DNA of 64,000 nucleotides from JBBQVS01 sp964250765 (GCA_964250765.1 CAXUHF010000004.1:17981-81980); one strand, 5' to 3'; shown: positions 1 to 9,551, counted from the first letter of the stretch. Notes: a model not told the origin generated them from the sequence alone. Program-made: numbers and translations.

Positions 1-557
1 GCACATGGTCCCATAATCGCGGAAATTTGCGGTACAACGCCAGAGGCAAGGGTATTGCGTAGAAAAATATCGGCATAAGCACCAAGACTAACCACGCCAT
101 CCTGAATACGCGCCCCACCAGAGTCGTTGAGACCAATAATGGGAGCACCATTTTTCATCGCCATTTCCATCACTTTACAGATTTTCTCAGAATGTGCCTC
201 GGAAAGTGAGCCACCAAAGACGGTGAAGTCTTGCGAGAAAACATACACAGGGCGTCCATCAATTTGCCCGTAGCCCGTGACAACTCCATCACCAGGAATC
301 TTCTGCGTGTCCAGGCCAAAGTCAGTTGAGCGATGCGTGACAAACATGTCTAGCTCGTTGAAGCTACCGGGATCGAGCAAAAGGTCGAGCCGCTCGCGTG
401 CCGTCAGTTTGCCCTTTTTGTGTTGCTGCTCGATACGCCGCTCACCACCACCAAGCAATGCAGTGGCTTTTAGAGTATGCAATTCCGCGACTTTCTGTTG
501 GGAAGCGGTGGTCGTATCTGAGGCGTTTTGTGAGCTACGTTGTTCACTCGTGGTCAT
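1..557 (-). CDS. Acyl-CoA (propionyl/methylmalonyl-type) carboxylase carboxyltransferase beta subunit, partial
   Basis: The gene reads leftward from ATG at 557 and runs off the window, so only about the first 185 residues are present. The translation shows the family's N-terminal layout: a charged leader, then KGKLTARERLDLLLD, a stretch naming the substrate pocket (TGYGQIDGRPVYVFSQDFTVFGG) and GAPIIGLNDSGGARIQDGV. These are the family's core acyl-CoA-binding motifs. This subunit of biotin-dependent carboxylases moves CO2 from biotinyl-lysine to propionyl- or acetyl-CoA in the cytoplasm. A ribosome site GGAGAG lies about 9 bases upstream of the ATG. Which acyl-CoA is used cannot be told from this fragment. 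Confidence 0.9.
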   Translation of the reverse strand, partial: MTTSEQRSSQNASDTTTASQQKVAELHTLKATALLGGGERRIEQQHKKGKLTARERLDLLLDPGSFNELDMFVTHRSTDFGLDTQKIPGDGVVTGYGQIDGRPVYVFSQDFTVFGGSLSEAHSEKICKVMEMAMKNGAPIIGLNDSGGARIQDGVVSLGAYADIFLRNTLASGVVPQISAIMGPC

Positions 558-1099
558 TTGAACTTCTCTCCATACGTTTTCGTATATAATAGCTGTGGAC
601 AAGGTAAACCTGCAAGCAGTATAGCATAATAATAAAAGGACTGTAGTGACCACATGGCGATGCCAGTGGCCGCTACAGTCCTTTTATATATAGATAGAAG
701 TCCTATTCGCTTGGAGACCCTTTGACAGAGACAAAGCAAGTTCGTTATACTTATAGTAACGCTTGTCGTAAGAATGCCAGAAACGACGTAGCTTAGCACG
801 AAATAGCAGAGAAAACACTATATGTGTAAAATTAACCTGTACAAAAAAGCTGCTAATATACGTATACTCACTGCATCTTAAATGTATTTACGCCGCCGTA
901 AATATCACGCATTACCCCAACATAATCCTATATGCTGTTTCAGTGGAATTTCCTCCTGTTCATTGTGCGAACAACGAGAAAAAATCTGGTGATTGTACAG
1001 CCTTGCTCTTTTCCAATTCAGCAGACTCGTCCCAAAAACACCATAGACACGTTATGACTTCTTGCTCACTCCACTCATTATTGTAAGGGGATTAACTCC
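558..1099. other. Intergenic region between divergent genes
   Basis: About 540 bases separate the carboxyltransferase start from mpgS. Apart from the hairpin at 632-687 I see no gene or clear regulatory motif. An AAGGGG ribosome site at about 1085-1090 supports the GTG start of mpgS. Confidence 0.6.
632..687. repeat. Long inverted repeat (hairpin)
   Basis: Arms of 15 bases (ATAAAAGGACTGTAG and its complement) match perfectly and continue as an imperfect inner stem. It lies about 75 bases upstream of the carboxyltransferase start, so it is not a simple 3' terminator for a gene in this window. It could be an attenuator or another of the scattered palindromic elements. Confidence 0.6.
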
Positions 1100-2296
1100 G
1101 TGAACATTGATACAGTGCGCTTTTCTCACCTCTTAGAGGTGAACGAACTCAACGACTTGAACTACTTTTTGTCTCACACCGCGTTTGTCATTTCCCACAA
1201 AAGCGAAAGCCTTGAGACATTGCTTGGCGTACTTTGGTACCTTCCTGTGAACAGCCCCATCATTATCGTTACAAATTGTTTAGAAGAGGAGAGACACACT
1301 ATCGAGCTTGGCCTGAAAGAACGGCTGGCACAACATAAACAAATGTACCTTGTGCATCAGAAAGATGCATTTGTTGCAACACTACTCAGAGATTGCGGTG
1401 TACCGCAGATATTGGGCGATGATGGCAGAGTGGTCAATGGCAAAGGCGAAGGCATGTATATTGGGACGATGTATGCCGCGCAACTAGGCTATGCTGAATG
1501 GATAATCTATTATGACGCCGATAACTTCGTGCCGAGCGCGTTGCTAGAATACACAATGGCGATGAGCAAACTGTTTATGGCGGCTCGTGCAGGACGCGAT
1601 TATGCACAGGACACGGTAGTCCTAGATGAATGTCATCAACAGAAGCATCTCGTTCCTGATCTTCACAACATTCGCATTTGCTGGTCCTCTAAACCAGCCT
1701 TAGGAAACGCCAATCAGGAAGTCAGACTGCTTGGACGCTGCACGCGTGTTGTCTCGCCCCTGTTTACGACTTTGCTGGATGGCTGGTTTGGCATAGAGAA
1801 TTATCCCGTCATCTCGTCGAATGCTGGTGAGCAAGGCATGACGATGCAAACGGCAACAACAATCCGTTTTTCGTCTGGCTATTCTGTCGAAACCTTTCAA
1901 TTCCTTGACTTGCTGTACCATGCCTCACGTTGGCAAACCGAACCAAAGAGTGCAACGCTACAGCAGTATCAATCGAAGAGTCCACACTTTCACGACAAGA
2001 AAGATGATCCACACATCAAGAAAATGATCGCTGATAGTCTTGGTGCGTTCATCTTATTCGAGAAGTTTCTACCACGTACCGTCAAAAATCATCTGAAAGC
2101 GGTCATACGCGAACACAGACTTGAGGTACGTAATCCGAACGTCTATCCCTCGGTTGCGGAGTTGCATCTTGAGCGATTTGTGCCATTCACAGACTACTAC
2201 CACGTGTTTAGAGAAAAAGAGGTGTATACTGAACCTGTAGTTGCCATTAGCGGTTCAAATTTTACCGACGAGGAGGTTTCTTGCGGCTCATTGTAG
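1100..2296 (+). CDS. mpgS: Mannosyl-3-phosphoglycerate synthase (GT55)
   Basis: The enzyme joins GDP-mannose and 3-phosphoglycerate to make mannosyl-3-phosphoglycerate, the precursor of the compatible solute mannosylglycerate. Length (398 aa) fits the family (about 390). The diagnostic GKGEGM lies at residues 114-119 and the metal-binding DADNF at 139-143. The start is GTG with AAGGGG about 9 bases upstream. The 3' end overlaps the next gene by 16 bases, implying coupled translation with the phosphatase. Known family members act in heat or salt tolerance; that role here is inferred. The glucosyl analogue GpgS belongs to another family and does not fit these motifs. Confidence 0.9.
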   Translation: MNIDTVRFSHLLEVNELNDLNYFLSHTAFVISHKSESLETLLGVLWYLPVNSPIIIVTNCLEEERHTIELGLKERLAQHKQMYLVHQKDAFVATLLRDCGVPQILGDDGRVVNGKGEGMYIGTMYAAQLGYAEWIIYYDADNFVPSALLEYTMAMSKLFMAARAGRDYAQDTVVLDECHQQKHLVPDLHNIRICWSSKPALGNANQEVRLLGRCTRVVSPLFTTLLDGWFGIENYPVISSNAGEQGMTMQTATTIRFSSGYSVETFQFLDLLYHASRWQTEPKSATLQQYQSKSPHFHDKKDDPHIKKMIADSLGAFILFEKFLPRTVKNHLKAVIREHRLEVRNPNVYPSVAELHLERFVPFTDYYHVFREKEVYTEPVVAISGSNFTDEEVSCGSL

Positions 2297-2916
2297 TACG
2301 TCATGGTGAAACGCTATATAACATACAGCATCGCATCACGGGTCAATCTGACGTTCCGCTCAGTGCACTGGGCGAGCGTCAGGCTGAACTGGTGGGAGCA
2401 TACCTTGCACGTGAAAAAATTGACCGAATTGTTTCTTCTGACCTGCAACGCGCACAAGCCACGGCACAAGCTATCGCACGCCCACACGACTTACCCGTTG
2501 ATGACGATGCCGACCTACGCGAAATTGCCATGGGCGAATGGGAAGGTCATAACACAGAAGAGATTTCCACTCTTTTTGCCGACTCACAAGTCAAATGGCG
2601 TGCCGATGCTACACACTACAGCGTCCCTGGTGGTGGTGAAAATCTGATACAGGTTCATGCACGTATTACCCGTGCTGTGGAACGCTGGTATACGCAATAT
2701 CCTGATGCAACCGTCGTCTGGACTACACATGGCGGCTTTATCGGCCTGCTCGTATGTCACATGTTAGGTTTGGATATCAGTCGTCGCTGGCAATTCCGCC
2801 ACGACAACGCCTCCATCACTGAATTCTGGCTTCAACCCGAACGCATGATTATGGTACATCTCAACGAGACCGCGCATCTTGCAAGTGTGAGACATGTTGA
2901 GGGTGCCGAGGCATGA
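2281..2916 (+). CDS. Histidine phosphatase family protein, probable mannosyl-3-phosphoglycerate phosphatase
   Basis: A 211-aa phosphoglycerate-mutase-like phosphatase. The catalytic RHGE lies at residues 7-10, a second-half THGG at about 148-151, and EWEGH in between. Translation starts at TTG inside the end of mpgS, with GAGGAGG about 5 bases upstream, so the two are coupled. Known MPG phosphatases of the Thermus type are HAD enzymes, but mycobacterial GpgP (Rv2419c family) is a histidine phosphatase that also accepts MPG. Position therefore suggests that it removes the 3-phosphate to yield mannosylglycerate. The fold is certain; the substrate is inferred from context. Confidence 0.85.
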   Translation: MRLIVVRHGETLYNIQHRITGQSDVPLSALGERQAELVGAYLAREKIDRIVSSDLQRAQATAQAIARPHDLPVDDDADLREIAMGEWEGHNTEEISTLFADSQVKWRADATHYSVPGGGENLIQVHARITRAVERWYTQYPDATVVWTTHGGFIGLLVCHMLGLDISRRWQFRHDNASITEFWLQPERMIMVHLNETAHLASVRHVEGAEA

Positions 2917-2954
2917 TATATTCTCTACATATACAGTGTTTAATGGGATTAAAC

Positions 2955-3089
2955 GAATTGTAGAGGTCTAATTCTATTACACCCTGTTGGCAATATACAA
3001 TGTTGGAGGCAGTTGAAACGTTTATCTATGTTCTGCATGCATTGTGTTATGCTAATAGGGTGTAATAGAATTAGACCCCTACAATTTCG
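2955..3089. repeat. TGTAGGG palindromic element, copy A1
   Basis: The arms start TTGTAGAGGTCTAATTC and end with the complement (GAATTAGACCCCTACAA), with TATTACACCC next inward and a loop of about 75 bases. The left arm has one A where the right arm implies G. The element fills the gap between the phosphatase and the GMC oxidoreductase. It is one of six group-A copies in this window (also near 7060, 7430, 10666, 17324 and 24649). Confidence 0.85.
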
Positions 3090-3112
3090 TCACTGAAAGG
3101 GAATCACACATC

Positions 3113-5170
3113 ATGGCTGTCATCTCCTCTACATCCTCTGACACACAAACAGCGCGGAACCGCGTCGCTGGCTGGCTTTCACCCGACGAATTTACGATTA
3201 TTGAAGCTGTGTGCGACACGCTACTCCCATCGCTTGAACCATCTGTGGACAGTAACGAAGCGGTTGCAGCCTATTATCGGCGGAACGCAGGCGATCTGCA
3301 TGTGCCGATGCTGCTAGCGGAAACGTTGGCTCATGAGAACGCGGAGACACAGACAGAGTTTCGCCAACTCTTAGCATTGATGGCAAGCCCGCTTGGTGGT
3401 TTACTACTCATTGCAAACCCGAAACCGTTTATCAATCTCCAACCTCCACAACGCGAGAAGTATTTATTGGCAATGGCGAATAGTGCAACAGGACAGTTGC
3501 GACAGGGCTATCAAGCTCTCAAGCGCTTGGCAACATTTATTTTCTACTCTGTCCCCAGTCCACAAGGTACGAATCCTAATTGGGATGTGCTGGACTACGA
3601 GACACCAACGCCCCCACCTACGACACCCAAGACAATGAAGCCGCTTACGATTACGCAGGATACGACGCTAGAGTGTGATGCGATAGTGATTGGCTCTGGT
3701 GCTGGCGGTGGCGTGGTCGCTGGCGAGTTAGCGATGGCAGGCAAGAGTGTTGTTGTGCTGGAAAAGGGCGGGTACAATAGCGAATCTGATTTCACCTATC
3801 AAGAGGCACAGGCCACACCAGAACTGTATCTTAAACGCGGCTTGCTCTCGACAAAAGACTTGAGCATGTTTATTCTTGCAGGCAGCACGCTTGGTGGTGG
3901 CACGATTGTCAACTGGAATACCTCGTTTCGCACACCGGACGATGTATTGGAGGAATGGGCGCGTACATCTGGCTTGCCTGAATTTACAGGCCAAGCGTTG
4001 CAGGACAGTTTTGCGGCAGTCGAGCAGCGCATGCAGGTCAACATTGAGAATAGTCAGCACAATATCCAAAACCAGTTGCTATTCGATGGCAGTGTCGCGC
4101 TTGGTTATCATGCAGGTGTTATACGACGTAACGCGGTTGGGTGTGAGCAACGTTGTGGAGCCTGTGGTTTTGGCTGTCGTTATGCATGCAAACAATCAAC
4201 GATGAAGACGTACCTCCAAGACGCCTATGACAATGGGGCAAGGATTGTTGTGCGCTGTAGCGTTGATAAGATACTCATCGAAGATGGTAAAGCAGTTGGT
4301 GTCGAGGCAACCGCGCTCGATGTCGAAAGTGGCAAGACGTACAGGGTAACGGTTCGTGCAAAGGCCGTTGTGCTTGCGGCTGGCACCATTCATTCTCCTG
4401 CCGTCTTGTTGCGGTCAGAGATCGAGAACAAGCACATTGGCAAACACCTGAAATTGCATCCGGTCTCGACGGTTTCGGGCATCTATCCACAAAAAGTCTA
4501 TCCGTGGAAGGGTGTGATGCAATCAGCCTATAATGATGAGTTTTCGCATCTGCATGAGAATTACGGTTACAAGCTAGAGGCTGCACCTGCTCACCCCGGT
4601 TTGATCGGCTTAACAACGCCGTGGTATGGAGCGCGTGAGTACCGCGAGTCGATGCTGGACGCGCCAAATCTCGCTACAATTATTGTATTGACACGCGACA
4701 AGGGCGAGGGAACGGTGACAACGGACCGCGACGGTGAGCCAGTGGTGGACTATGCGACCTCGGCCTATGACCGTCAGCATCTCCTGCATGGACTACGTAC
4801 CTCAGCGCGTGTGCACTTCGCGGCTGGTGCTCAAGCGATAGTATCGCTGCAAAACAAAAAGAACCGTGTAAATCGTTTCGAGGATGGTACCGTGAGTATG
4901 CGCGACCTGAGCGATTTCGATGCTCGCCTGGAACAGTATGGCATGGGACCCAACCGCATGATGATGTTTTCCGCACACCAGATGGGCACCTGCCGTATGG
5001 GTGCCGATCCAAAACAGGCTGTGACCAATGGCAATAACGAGGTTTATGGAGTCAAAAATCTCTTCGTCTGCGATGGTAGCGTGTTTCCTGCCGCAAGCGG
5101 AGTCAATCCGATGTTGTCGATAATGGGGCTAGCACATCGCTCAGCGCAGTACATTAAGAGCGTGTTGTAG
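3113..5170 (+). CDS. GMC-family oxidoreductase, long-chain-alcohol-oxidase-like
   Basis: A 685-aa flavoprotein. The first about 150 residues are helical and resemble the small-subunit-like N-terminus of fatty-alcohol oxidases. The FAD-binding motif GSGAGGGVVAGELA follows near residue 190, then the GGGTIVNWNTSFR flavin loop, a cysteine-rich patch CGACGFGCRYACKQ near residue 345, and the C-terminal GMC block with NPMLSIMGLAHR. Such enzymes oxidise alcohols to aldehydes with FAD as cofactor. The cysteine patch is typical of this subfamily and may bind an Fe-S cluster. The ATG follows AAAGGG by about 13 bases. The exact substrate is unknown. Confidence 0.85.
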   Translation: MAVISSTSSDTQTARNRVAGWLSPDEFTIIEAVCDTLLPSLEPSVDSNEAVAAYYRRNAGDLHVPMLLAETLAHENAETQTEFRQLLALMASPLGGLLLIANPKPFINLQPPQREKYLLAMANSATGQLRQGYQALKRLATFIFYSVPSPQGTNPNWDVLDYETPTPPPTTPKTMKPLTITQDTTLECDAIVIGSGAGGGVVAGELAMAGKSVVVLEKGGYNSESDFTYQEAQATPELYLKRGLLSTKDLSMFILAGSTLGGGTIVNWNTSFRTPDDVLEEWARTSGLPEFTGQALQDSFAAVEQRMQVNIENSQHNIQNQLLFDGSVALGYHAGVIRRNAVGCEQRCGACGFGCRYACKQSTMKTYLQDAYDNGARIVVRCSVDKILIEDGKAVGVEATALDVESGKTYRVTVRAKAVVLAAGTIHSPAVLLRSEIENKHIGKHLKLHPVSTVSGIYPQKVYPWKGVMQSAYNDEFSHLHENYGYKLEAAPAHPGLIGLTTPWYGAREYRESMLDAPNLATIIVLTRDKGEGTVTTDRDGEPVVDYATSAYDRQHLLHGLRTSARVHFAAGAQAIVSLQNKKNRVNRFEDGTVSMRDLSDFDARLEQYGMGPNRMMMFSAHQMGTCRMGADPKQAVTNGNNEVYGVKNLFVCDGSVFPAASGVNPMLSIMGLAHRSAQYIKSVL

Positions 5171-5196
5171 TGATAATGCTTCGGGAGCATTTGTGA

Positions 5197-5405
5197 TTAA
5201 AACCAGGGCACCCCACCCGCAAGGGGAACGCCCCTCCCATACAACTAGACAGCGGTTTTGGGGGGGCCGTACCCCTGGGGGTGGCCAGGGTTTTTAAGGT
5301 ATNNNNNNNNNNCCGCCCCCCCCCCCCCCCGGGTCACCCCCCGCACCAAAAACCACTTCTGGGGTTTGGGGGGGGCGCCCCCCGGGGGGGGTGCCCTGGT
5401 TTTAA
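5197..5405. repeat. Palindromic element (GGGCACC type) with assembly gap
   Basis: The outer arms ATTAAAACCAGGGCACC and GGTGCCCTGGTTTTAAT are exact complements. Between them lie runs of C and G and ten Ns (5303-5312), suggesting a collapsed or low-quality hairpin. A short stem AATGCT/AGCATT just before it (about 5175-5190) may terminate the GMC gene. Its inner arm resembles the element at 30332-30420. Confidence 0.7.
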
Positions 5406-5419
5406 TAGGAATTCTCGGA

Positions 5420-6976
5420 TTATTTCGTCAGCCCGTATATCTTCTCAAATTTAGTGACAAGATAGTTCGTGAAGTAGTCGGGGTTGAGCGATTCGCCTGT
5501 GACGCGTTGCATAAGTTCGTCAGGTCGATAGATCGCGCCGACGTTGTACATATGCTCACGCAACCAGTTAAGAATAGGCGCGGTATTGCCCTGTGTAAGC
5601 AACTCATCAAAGTTGGGTAGGGCTTTATGCAGCGTGTTGAATATCTGCGCTGCATTCAAGTTGCCGAGTGAGTACGTGGGGAAGTAGCCAAAGCCACTGC
5701 TCCAGTGGACATCTTGCAGAATACCATCGGCATCGGTTGGTGGGGTGATACCAAGATACTCCTGATATTTTTCGTTCCACATGCGTGGCAATGACTCTAC
5801 AGCAACGCTGCCGTTAATCATTTCCTTCTCTAACTCGAAACGGATGATGATGTGCAGATTGTATGTCACCTCATCAGCCTCGACGCGAATCAAGCTCGGC
5901 TCGACATGATTGAGGGCACGAGCAAATGTTGCCGCATCAACATTGGCGAACTGCTCTGGGAAGACCTTTTGCACCAGCGCGAATTGTCCTTGCCAGTAGG
6001 GAACTGAACGACCAATCGCGTTTTCCCACAGGCGTGATTGTGACTCGTGAATACCAAGCGAGGTGCCACCCGCGACCGGAGTATTGACAAGTGTTGGTGC
6101 ACTACCTTGCTCATACAGAGCATGACCACCTTCGTGAATAGCCGCCATCAGCGATTGTTGCAACAACTTCTCGTTGGTACGAATAGTGACACGCACATCG
6201 AAGGGACTGCCAAGACTGGTCGTGAAGGGGTGCGGTGATTGCGCGATGGCTCCATTGGCGAACTCGTAGCCCATACCCTTGAGAATTGCCACGCTCAACT
6301 CGACCTGCTTATCCGAGGCAAAATGGCCTTCGATAGAAGACGTATCAATCTTATTTCCACTTGCCTCAATGCGACGTAGTAACGCTGTACTCATGGCTCG
6401 CACAGGTGTAAAAATCGTGTTGAGTCGGCTTGATGTCATGCCAGGTTCGTAATCGTCAAGCAAGGCATCATAGCGTGCTTCGACATAGCCCATAAGGTCA
6501 GCCATCTCACGCTGTAACTTGATGGTATGCGCGAGAAACGGCGCGAACGTGGCGAAATCGTTGTTCGTTCGTGCCCGGTGCCATGCATCGTAGCTCACCG
6601 CTTCATGTTGAGCCATCTCCTGGACCAGCGAACGTGGAAGCTTTGTGCTGCGTGTATGACCACGTAGAGCCTGCCATATCAGTCCGCGATCAGCATCGGT
6701 AAATGGTGCGCTCTGCACAGGTGCTTCGAGTTCCGCAAGCAATTTGCCTAGTTTGTGGCTACTCCATTTGTCGTGCAAGACGCCTTGCAGGACTGCCATC
6801 TGCGTGCCGCGTACTTCGGCTGCTCCACTCGGCATCTGCGTGTTCTGGTCCCATCCCGCTAGAGCACCAAGCTCGGTTAAGGCACTGATATCACGCATAT
6901 AGTCCAGCAGTTCGCTAACACGTGTATCACTACGTGTAAAATCGGGTGTTGCTATATTTTGTGTGACTGAAGACAT
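5420..6976 (-). CDS. M32-family metallocarboxypeptidase
   Basis: A 518-aa cytoplasmic zinc carboxypeptidase (thermostable carboxypeptidase type), near the usual length of about 500. The zinc motif HEGGHALYEQG lies at about residue 280, and the family's HESQSRLWEN follows about 30 residues later. Upstream DVRVTIRTNE and downstream NLHIIIRFELE are further M32 signatures. It releases amino acids from peptide C-termini. The ATG at 6976 has GAGAGGG about 11 bases upstream. No signal peptide is seen. It ends close to the damaged palindrome at 5197-5405, which may act as its terminator. Confidence 0.92.
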   Translation of the reverse strand: MSSVTQNIATPDFTRSDTRVSELLDYMRDISALTELGALAGWDQNTQMPSGAAEVRGTQMAVLQGVLHDKWSSHKLGKLLAELEAPVQSAPFTDADRGLIWQALRGHTRSTKLPRSLVQEMAQHEAVSYDAWHRARTNNDFATFAPFLAHTIKLQREMADLMGYVEARYDALLDDYEPGMTSSRLNTIFTPVRAMSTALLRRIEASGNKIDTSSIEGHFASDKQVELSVAILKGMGYEFANGAIAQSPHPFTTSLGSPFDVRVTIRTNEKLLQQSLMAAIHEGGHALYEQGSAPTLVNTPVAGGTSLGIHESQSRLWENAIGRSVPYWQGQFALVQKVFPEQFANVDAATFARALNHVEPSLIRVEADEVTYNLHIIIRFELEKEMINGSVAVESLPRMWNEKYQEYLGITPPTDADGILQDVHWSSGFGYFPTYSLGNLNAAQIFNTLHKALPNFDELLTQGNTAPILNWLREHMYNVGAIYRPDELMQRVTGESLNPDYFTNYLVTKFEKIYGLTK

Positions 6977-7059
6977 GAATGTGTATTCCCTCTCTATCTA
7001 GTTGTATAGTAGACCTAACTATGGCTGTTCAAAGACGAAATTTTAGAATACCTACAAAA

Positions 7060-7185
7060 TGTAGGGGTCTAATTCATTACACCCTGTTGGCGATTGACCA
7101 GCCAAGAGAAACCGTGAATGCCAGCATTCCCACATCCTACAGCATTGTACATCGCCAACAGGGTGTAATGAATTAGACCCCTACA
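7060..7185. repeat. TGTAGGG palindromic element, copy A2
   Basis: The arms TGTAGGGGTCTAATTC, ATTACACCCTGTTGGCGAT and their exact complements enclose a loop of about 55 bases. Compared with A1 and A3 both arms lack the same TCT-to-TC triplet region (AATTCATTACACCC instead of AATTCTATTACACCC). It sits with A3 in the 632-base gap upstream of the divergent M32 and ABC genes. I see no gene in that gap. Confidence 0.88.
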
Positions 7186-7429
7186 GATTCTCGTATTCGA
7201 CTGTCAGAATGTATGAAGGGGCTAGTGGCGCGGATTTGGCCTATCCGCTTTGATATTGTACTAGGAATTATAGCATAATAATGAGCGGCATTTTATTTTG
7301 CTGCTTCCTGTAGAAAAGAACAGGCGCGAAGACTGGCTAAAATGACAATACATAGCATCTATTTCTATGCTATGCTTGAACGGAAAAAACGTCTGTACGC
7401 TACGAATTTATACGATAACGATAACGCCC

Positions 7430-7553
7430 GTAGGGGTCTAATTCTATTACACCCTGTGGGCATACACAAATGTTGAAGGATATAAACCAGCGTTTCAACA
7501 TCTTGCCCACATTTGTGTATGCCCACAGGGTGTAATAGAATTAGACCCCTACA
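7430..7553. repeat. TGTAGGG palindromic element, copy A3
   Basis: This copy has the longest perfect arms of the group: about 45 bases from GTAGGGGTCTAATTC through TATTACACCCTGTGGGCA and TACACAAATGT. The loop is about 35 bases. It lies 55 bases before the ABC exporter start, so it is upstream of, not behind, the only nearby gene on the plus strand. Confidence 0.88.
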
Positions 7554-7608
7554 ATTACCACGTATGCCGACATATAATTGTTAAAAACACGAATATAAGA
7601 GAAAGAGC

Positions 7609-9492
7609 ATGCCCATGAGTCAAGTTGTTAGTCCTGCACCTGTATCTCGTAGACGGAGCCGCAATCCTGACGAGGATGGGTTTAATTTACGGCAGGTGCC
7701 TATCGCGTTCGCAAGTATTCCGCGTGTCATGAAGCTTGTATTGTCCGCAAGTGTTCTATTTACAGTGCTTATGGGTGTCCTCAGCATTCTACAAGGCTTT
7801 ATGCCAGCATTGAGCATTGAAATCACGCGTGTGGTCGTGAACAGTGTCGAGGTAGGTATTAGAAGACACTCGATCAGCCCAATCTTTTTTCCTGTCGGTT
7901 TACAACTCGGAGTTGTCCTAGTGACAAGTTTACTCAGCACATTGGGCAATATCGTACAACAGTTGTTGCAGGAAAAGGTCTCGAACAAAATACAGTTGCT
8001 CGTCCTGGAAAAATCGAACACGCTGGACCTCTCATTTTTCGAGGACCCCACATTTTATGACAAGCTACGGCAGGCAACCGACCAATCGACGTACCAGCCT
8101 GTGTCAATGATTTCGCAGACATTCGACCTGTTCCGTACTATGGTGACGCTATTCTCGGTAATTGCGATTCTGCTGCAACTCGAATGGTGGCTAGCCATCG
8201 TTGCGTTAATCATCCCAATTCCAGCCTTCATCTCAAGCGCGAAATATGGTTGGATTGGCTATCAACGCATGCGTAGACAATCACCTGAACGTCGTAAGAT
8301 GAGCTATATTCAATCGCTGATGACAACAGATACTTACAACAAAGAGATCAAGTTGTTCACTCTTGGCAATTACTTCATCTCCCAATTTCGTCAGTTCGCA
8401 AATAAATTTTACGAAGAGAACAAGGTCATTCTGCTACGCCGCTACTTGATGAACTTTGTGTGGACCGGACTAACAGGAGCCGCTAACACGGGCATTTATC
8501 TGTATGTCGCAATACGTGCAGTGACTGGTGCGCTTGGCGTGAGTGGTCTGATTGCTTATACGCAGGCGGCTGTACAGGCGGGACAGAGCTTTCAAAATCT
8601 GTTGAACGGTATCTCCAACACATATGAGAACAACCTGTACATCAACACATTATTCGATTTTCTAGCTTACGAGCCAAGAATTGTATCACCTCCAACACCG
8701 GAGCCTGTATTGCCTAATGAGCATGTCAAGGGGCTGGATATCGAGTTCCGCGACGTGAGCTTCACCTATCCCGGCAAAGACCCCCTGACACAATATGCCT
8801 TGAAGCATGTAAGTTTCAAGATTGAAGCAGGCGAATCTATCGCGCTTGTCGGACGCAACGGTGCAGGCAAGACAACGATGGTCAAATTGTTAACGCGCTT
8901 GTATGACCCTGACGATGGTGAAATCCTGATTGGTGGACGCAACATCAAGGAATACGACCTGAAAGAGTTGCGTGAGCAGGTGGGCGTGATCTTCCAAGAC
9001 TACGTGACCTACTTCATGAGTGCACGCGAGAACATTGGCGTTGGACGCATAGGAGAAATCGAGGATCGGGAACTCGTAACCAGTGCCGCACGTAAGAGCG
9101 GTGCTAATGCGGTCATCGAGCGGCTGCCCGAACAATATGACACGATGCTCGGCAAGTGGTTCGATAAGGGCACACAGTTGAGCGGTGGTGAGTGGCAAAA
9201 GGTCGCGCTAGCACGCGCCTTTATGCGTGACGCACGTATCCTCATTCTCGATGAACCCACCAGTTCGCTCGACGCACAGGCGGAGTCAGAAGTCTTCTCG
9301 CACTTCCGTGCCCTGACAGATGGCAAAACCGCCCTCTTCATCAGTCACCGTTTCAGCACCGTGCGTCTCGCCGACAGAATTTTCGTATTAGAGAACGGCA
9401 CGATTCTTGAAAGCGGCTCACACGAGCAGTTGATGGAAATTGACGGTCGCTACGCGGAATTGTTCAATTTGCAGGCGGAAGCATATAGATAG
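7609..9492 (+). CDS. ABC exporter, fused permease and ATP-binding protein
   Basis: A 627-aa half-transporter that should work as a homodimer in the membrane. The first about 340 residues hold the six-helix permease domain. The nucleotide-binding domain then shows Walker A GRNGAGKTT, Q-loop FQDY, signature LSGGEWQKVALARA, Walker B ILILDEPTSSLD and the H-loop SHRFSTV. The N-terminus is basic (RRRSRNPDEDGF). An alternative ATG lies two codons in. The substrate cannot be read; type B exporters move lipids, peptides or drugs outward. The stop codon is inside the left arm of the terminator palindrome. Confidence 0.9.
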   Translation: MPMSQVVSPAPVSRRRSRNPDEDGFNLRQVPIAFASIPRVMKLVLSASVLFTVLMGVLSILQGFMPALSIEITRVVVNSVEVGIRRHSISPIFFPVGLQLGVVLVTSLLSTLGNIVQQLLQEKVSNKIQLLVLEKSNTLDLSFFEDPTFYDKLRQATDQSTYQPVSMISQTFDLFRTMVTLFSVIAILLQLEWWLAIVALIIPIPAFISSAKYGWIGYQRMRRQSPERRKMSYIQSLMTTDTYNKEIKLFTLGNYFISQFRQFANKFYEENKVILLRRYLMNFVWTGLTGAANTGIYLYVAIRAVTGALGVSGLIAYTQAAVQAGQSFQNLLNGISNTYENNLYINTLFDFLAYEPRIVSPPTPEPVLPNEHVKGLDIEFRDVSFTYPGKDPLTQYALKHVSFKIEAGESIALVGRNGAGKTTMVKLLTRLYDPDDGEILIGGRNIKEYDLKELREQVGVIFQDYVTYFMSARENIGVGRIGEIEDRELVTSAARKSGANAVIERLPEQYDTMLGKWFDKGTQLSGGEWQKVALARAFMRDARILILDEPTSSLDAQAESEVFSHFRALTDGKTALFISHRFSTVRLADRIFVLENGTILESGSHEQLMEIDGRYAELFNLQAEAYR

Positions 9493-9551
9493 AGAAAAAA
9501 TAGGTTCAATGGCGGGCATTCGCTTGCCATTGAACCTATTTTTTCTCTATC
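9488..9551. terminator. Bidirectional terminator between convergent genes
   Basis: A perfect 26-base inverted repeat (GATAGAGAAAAAATAGG then TTCAATGGC, and complements) with a 12-base loop and A/T-rich flanks. It serves the ABC exporter and the epimerase. The exporter stop codon (9490-9492) lies in the left arm and the epimerase's last codons and stop (9536-9538) in the right arm. Confidence 0.9.

Noticed and set aside
558..1099. A riboswitch or osmotic control element ahead of mpgS
   Set aside because: No conserved riboswitch pattern is visible; only one hairpin near the other gene.
5258..5620. Open frame through the Ns at 5303
   Set aside because: It reads through homopolymers and Ns of a damaged palindrome and antisense to the carboxypeptidase end.
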